From contig NC_079431.1 in NCBI RefSeq assembly GCF_026213295.1, positions 10,730,295 through 10,794,294 of the forward strand: a stretch of 64,000 bases of DNA, in the 5' to 3' direction. This document shows, in pieces, positions 62,275 to 64,000 of the stretch. Position numbers and translations under genes: made by a program. The DNA is from Gadus chalcogrammus. Lineage: Eukaryota; Chordata; Actinopteri; Gadiformes; Gadidae. Each line of letters starts with the position of its first letter. Position 1 is the stretch's first letter. A model generated the notes under the pieces. The model had not been told where the DNA came from and made no database searches. It saw only the letters and a program-made list of their open reading frames with translations.

Positions 62275-63065
62275 CTGCATCTGGTGGTCTGTCAGTTTGC
62301 AATTATCGTACGTCAATACAATCAGAGCCCAATTTTATGCACATAGCTCGTTACACTAGACAAAAAATTGATTCATGAATGAAGCCAGACCACTGCCAGT
62401 GTCTTTAAATAATACGTGATTCTAGCTGTCCAGATTCAGTGCAGGAGTAAACATACAGTAGACCTGACAGCAGACAGCCAAAATCGAACAACACAACTCC
62501 GAAAACAAGTAAACCGGGTCTGGTCGCTTGGGTTGTTTTGTGGCAGTTCATGGCAATCGGCCTTGAAATGAAAATGTAGCTGCAAACCAGTTAATGTTTT
62601 TACAGTTTTGTTTGAGCATGTTTGGATGCCAGTCAGAAGCGTACTGAGCCTGTTGGCATCTGCATTGTAAACACAATGCTTGATTGATTTTGCATCACTT
62701 CTGAGAATACGTAGTATACTACTGATTATACAACGGGGGGCCTAAATCCAGCGATCTGATTGGCTCCTAACTGTTGTATAATGAGCGTATACATAACTGC
62801 TATGACGCCCGATCATTTTGTGAAAGTATCACTCCGCGCCTTGAAGTGGAAACCATTACAACCGTTCTCTCGGAGGGACACTAAAGTATGTTGCATAGCG
62901 AGCGTCGTGCATTTTGAAGGCAGCCAGGAGGGACTACTTTTTTGTATTCTTTAATAAAACGGCTACTTCGACTTTCTTGGTTTCTTTTTAAATGTAGTGT
63001 TTCTATGACTTTCGTTTCGCCATAACAGTAACCGTTGTATAAAAGCAATAGTTCACTTCAGTCAG

Positions 63066-63166
63066 TGGCATGTGCTCATTATACCACTGTGAAGGGGTCG
63101 CCGGCCCTCCGCTGCGCGGCGGGGCCGGACAACGCCCCTTAACAGTGGTATAATGAGCACATACCA
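63066..63166. repeat. Inverted repeat with GC-rich loop
   Basis: 32-bp arms at 63066-63097 and 63135-63166 with two mismatches, sharing ATGTGCTCATTATACCACTG. The 37-base loop can itself pair CCGGCCC with GGGGCCGG. Confidence 0.85.
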
Positions 63167-64000
63167 CAGCCTGTCGTGATCTATTGCTTAAGTATACTAT
63201 GTAAGACAACAGAACCATTTATGGAACTGAGTAATTACTGAGTAAATACTACAGCACCCTACGTACTGTCAACATCTCTCTGATTATCACATGGCTGTTT
63301 GAGTCACCATTGATACAACACAGGTGAAAATGATTCGTCAACCCTTATTCCTATTAGTATTCCTAGTGAGTACGCTATTGAGAAAACAATTAATGTTGTC
63401 TTTGGACAGTTGTTTGCTCATATAAAGCAGAGGAATGTTTTACTTAGATTAACAAAAAATAGGCAGAGGTATCCGATGTTCATGTCAGTTCAGTCTTGGA
63501 TGCCTGACATTATTTTTTAAAAGATAAGGCCTAATACGTTATTATGCAAAAAGGGTTATCATTAAAGTGATGCTGTCCATTGTTAAATAATATATTAAAG
63601 CGGAGCCACACATTCAGGCCAAATTTAAACTCTTTAGCTAGTATATGTAGAGAGAACATGCAAACACCACAGAGAAAAAATTACCAGGAACAGGAATCCA
63701 ACCACTTAGGGTTGATGGTGACTGCACCAAGGCATCCCTGAGTAGCCCTCCATCGCTTCGCTGCGATGGCTCTGAGAATCTGACTTGTACAGCTCAGTGC
63801 TTTGCCATCACGGCCTCCAGAAGTCTCTTCAGAAAGCGAGCACTGTATCAAAATAAGGCAATGCACGACAGCCCGGTTCGCTGGCAACTGCATCTTGTTG
63901 CCAGGCAACAGGAAGTAAATGGTAGACTTTCCTTTTCATAAGAAAATACATTTGTTTCTCTTCGGTTTTCCGCATCTCTTGTCAGGCTTCATTCAAACAC

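Overview
The window is genomic DNA from a ray-finned (teleost) fish. Genes are split by GT-AG introns, the proteins match vertebrate families, and the repeats are of teleost type: small inverted-repeat DNA transposons, LINE tails, and very dense long CA/GT and GA/CT microsatellites. The extreme dinucleotide-repeat density would suit a cod-like (gadiform) fish. That is inference only, because no species marker is present.

Three protein genes can be supported. (1) cps1 (1-4427, minus strand, 5' part only): ten coding exons of mitochondrial carbamoyl-phosphate synthetase, from the transit peptide into the glutaminase domain. The nucleophile cysteine is kept, so this is the fish glutamine-using form (CPS III). 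(2) myl1 (12819-16862, plus strand): a complete six-exon fast skeletal muscle alkali (essential) myosin light chain 1 of 194 residues, with TATA box and polyA signal. (3) map2 (19705-55291, minus strand): sixteen coding exons, 5730 coding bases and 1909 residues. It has an N-terminal PKA RII-anchoring helix, a 1062-codon projection-domain exon, a proline-rich region, four tubulin-binding repeats in four exons, and a C-terminus nearly identical to mammalian MAP2. Phase agrees at every junction.

Layout: cps1 runs left off the window edge. About 8.3 kb of intergenic DNA follows, holding a 1.17-kb mariner-type relic and several microsatellites and separating the divergent cps1 and myl1 starts. 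myl1 and map2 converge, with putative polyA signals only about 325 bp apart near 17.3-17.7 kb. map2 and its upstream region fill the rest. I find no protein gene in 55.3-64 kb, which probably holds 5' untranslated exons and introns of map2. MAP2, MYL1 and CPS1 also lie near each other in mammals (human 2q34), so this is ancestral synteny in compact form. The genes share no pathway: urea/nitrogen metabolism, muscle contraction and the neuronal cytoskeleton.

The less ordinary signals are these: a perfect 43-bp-arm hairpin in a map2 intron; a roughly 225-residue Glu/Lys single-helix-like insert in the map2 projection domain; UG, CA and very long CU repeats placed next to map2 splice sites; a 656-bp fold-back element; a composite repeat with an internal tandem duplication; and several small inverted-repeat transposons.
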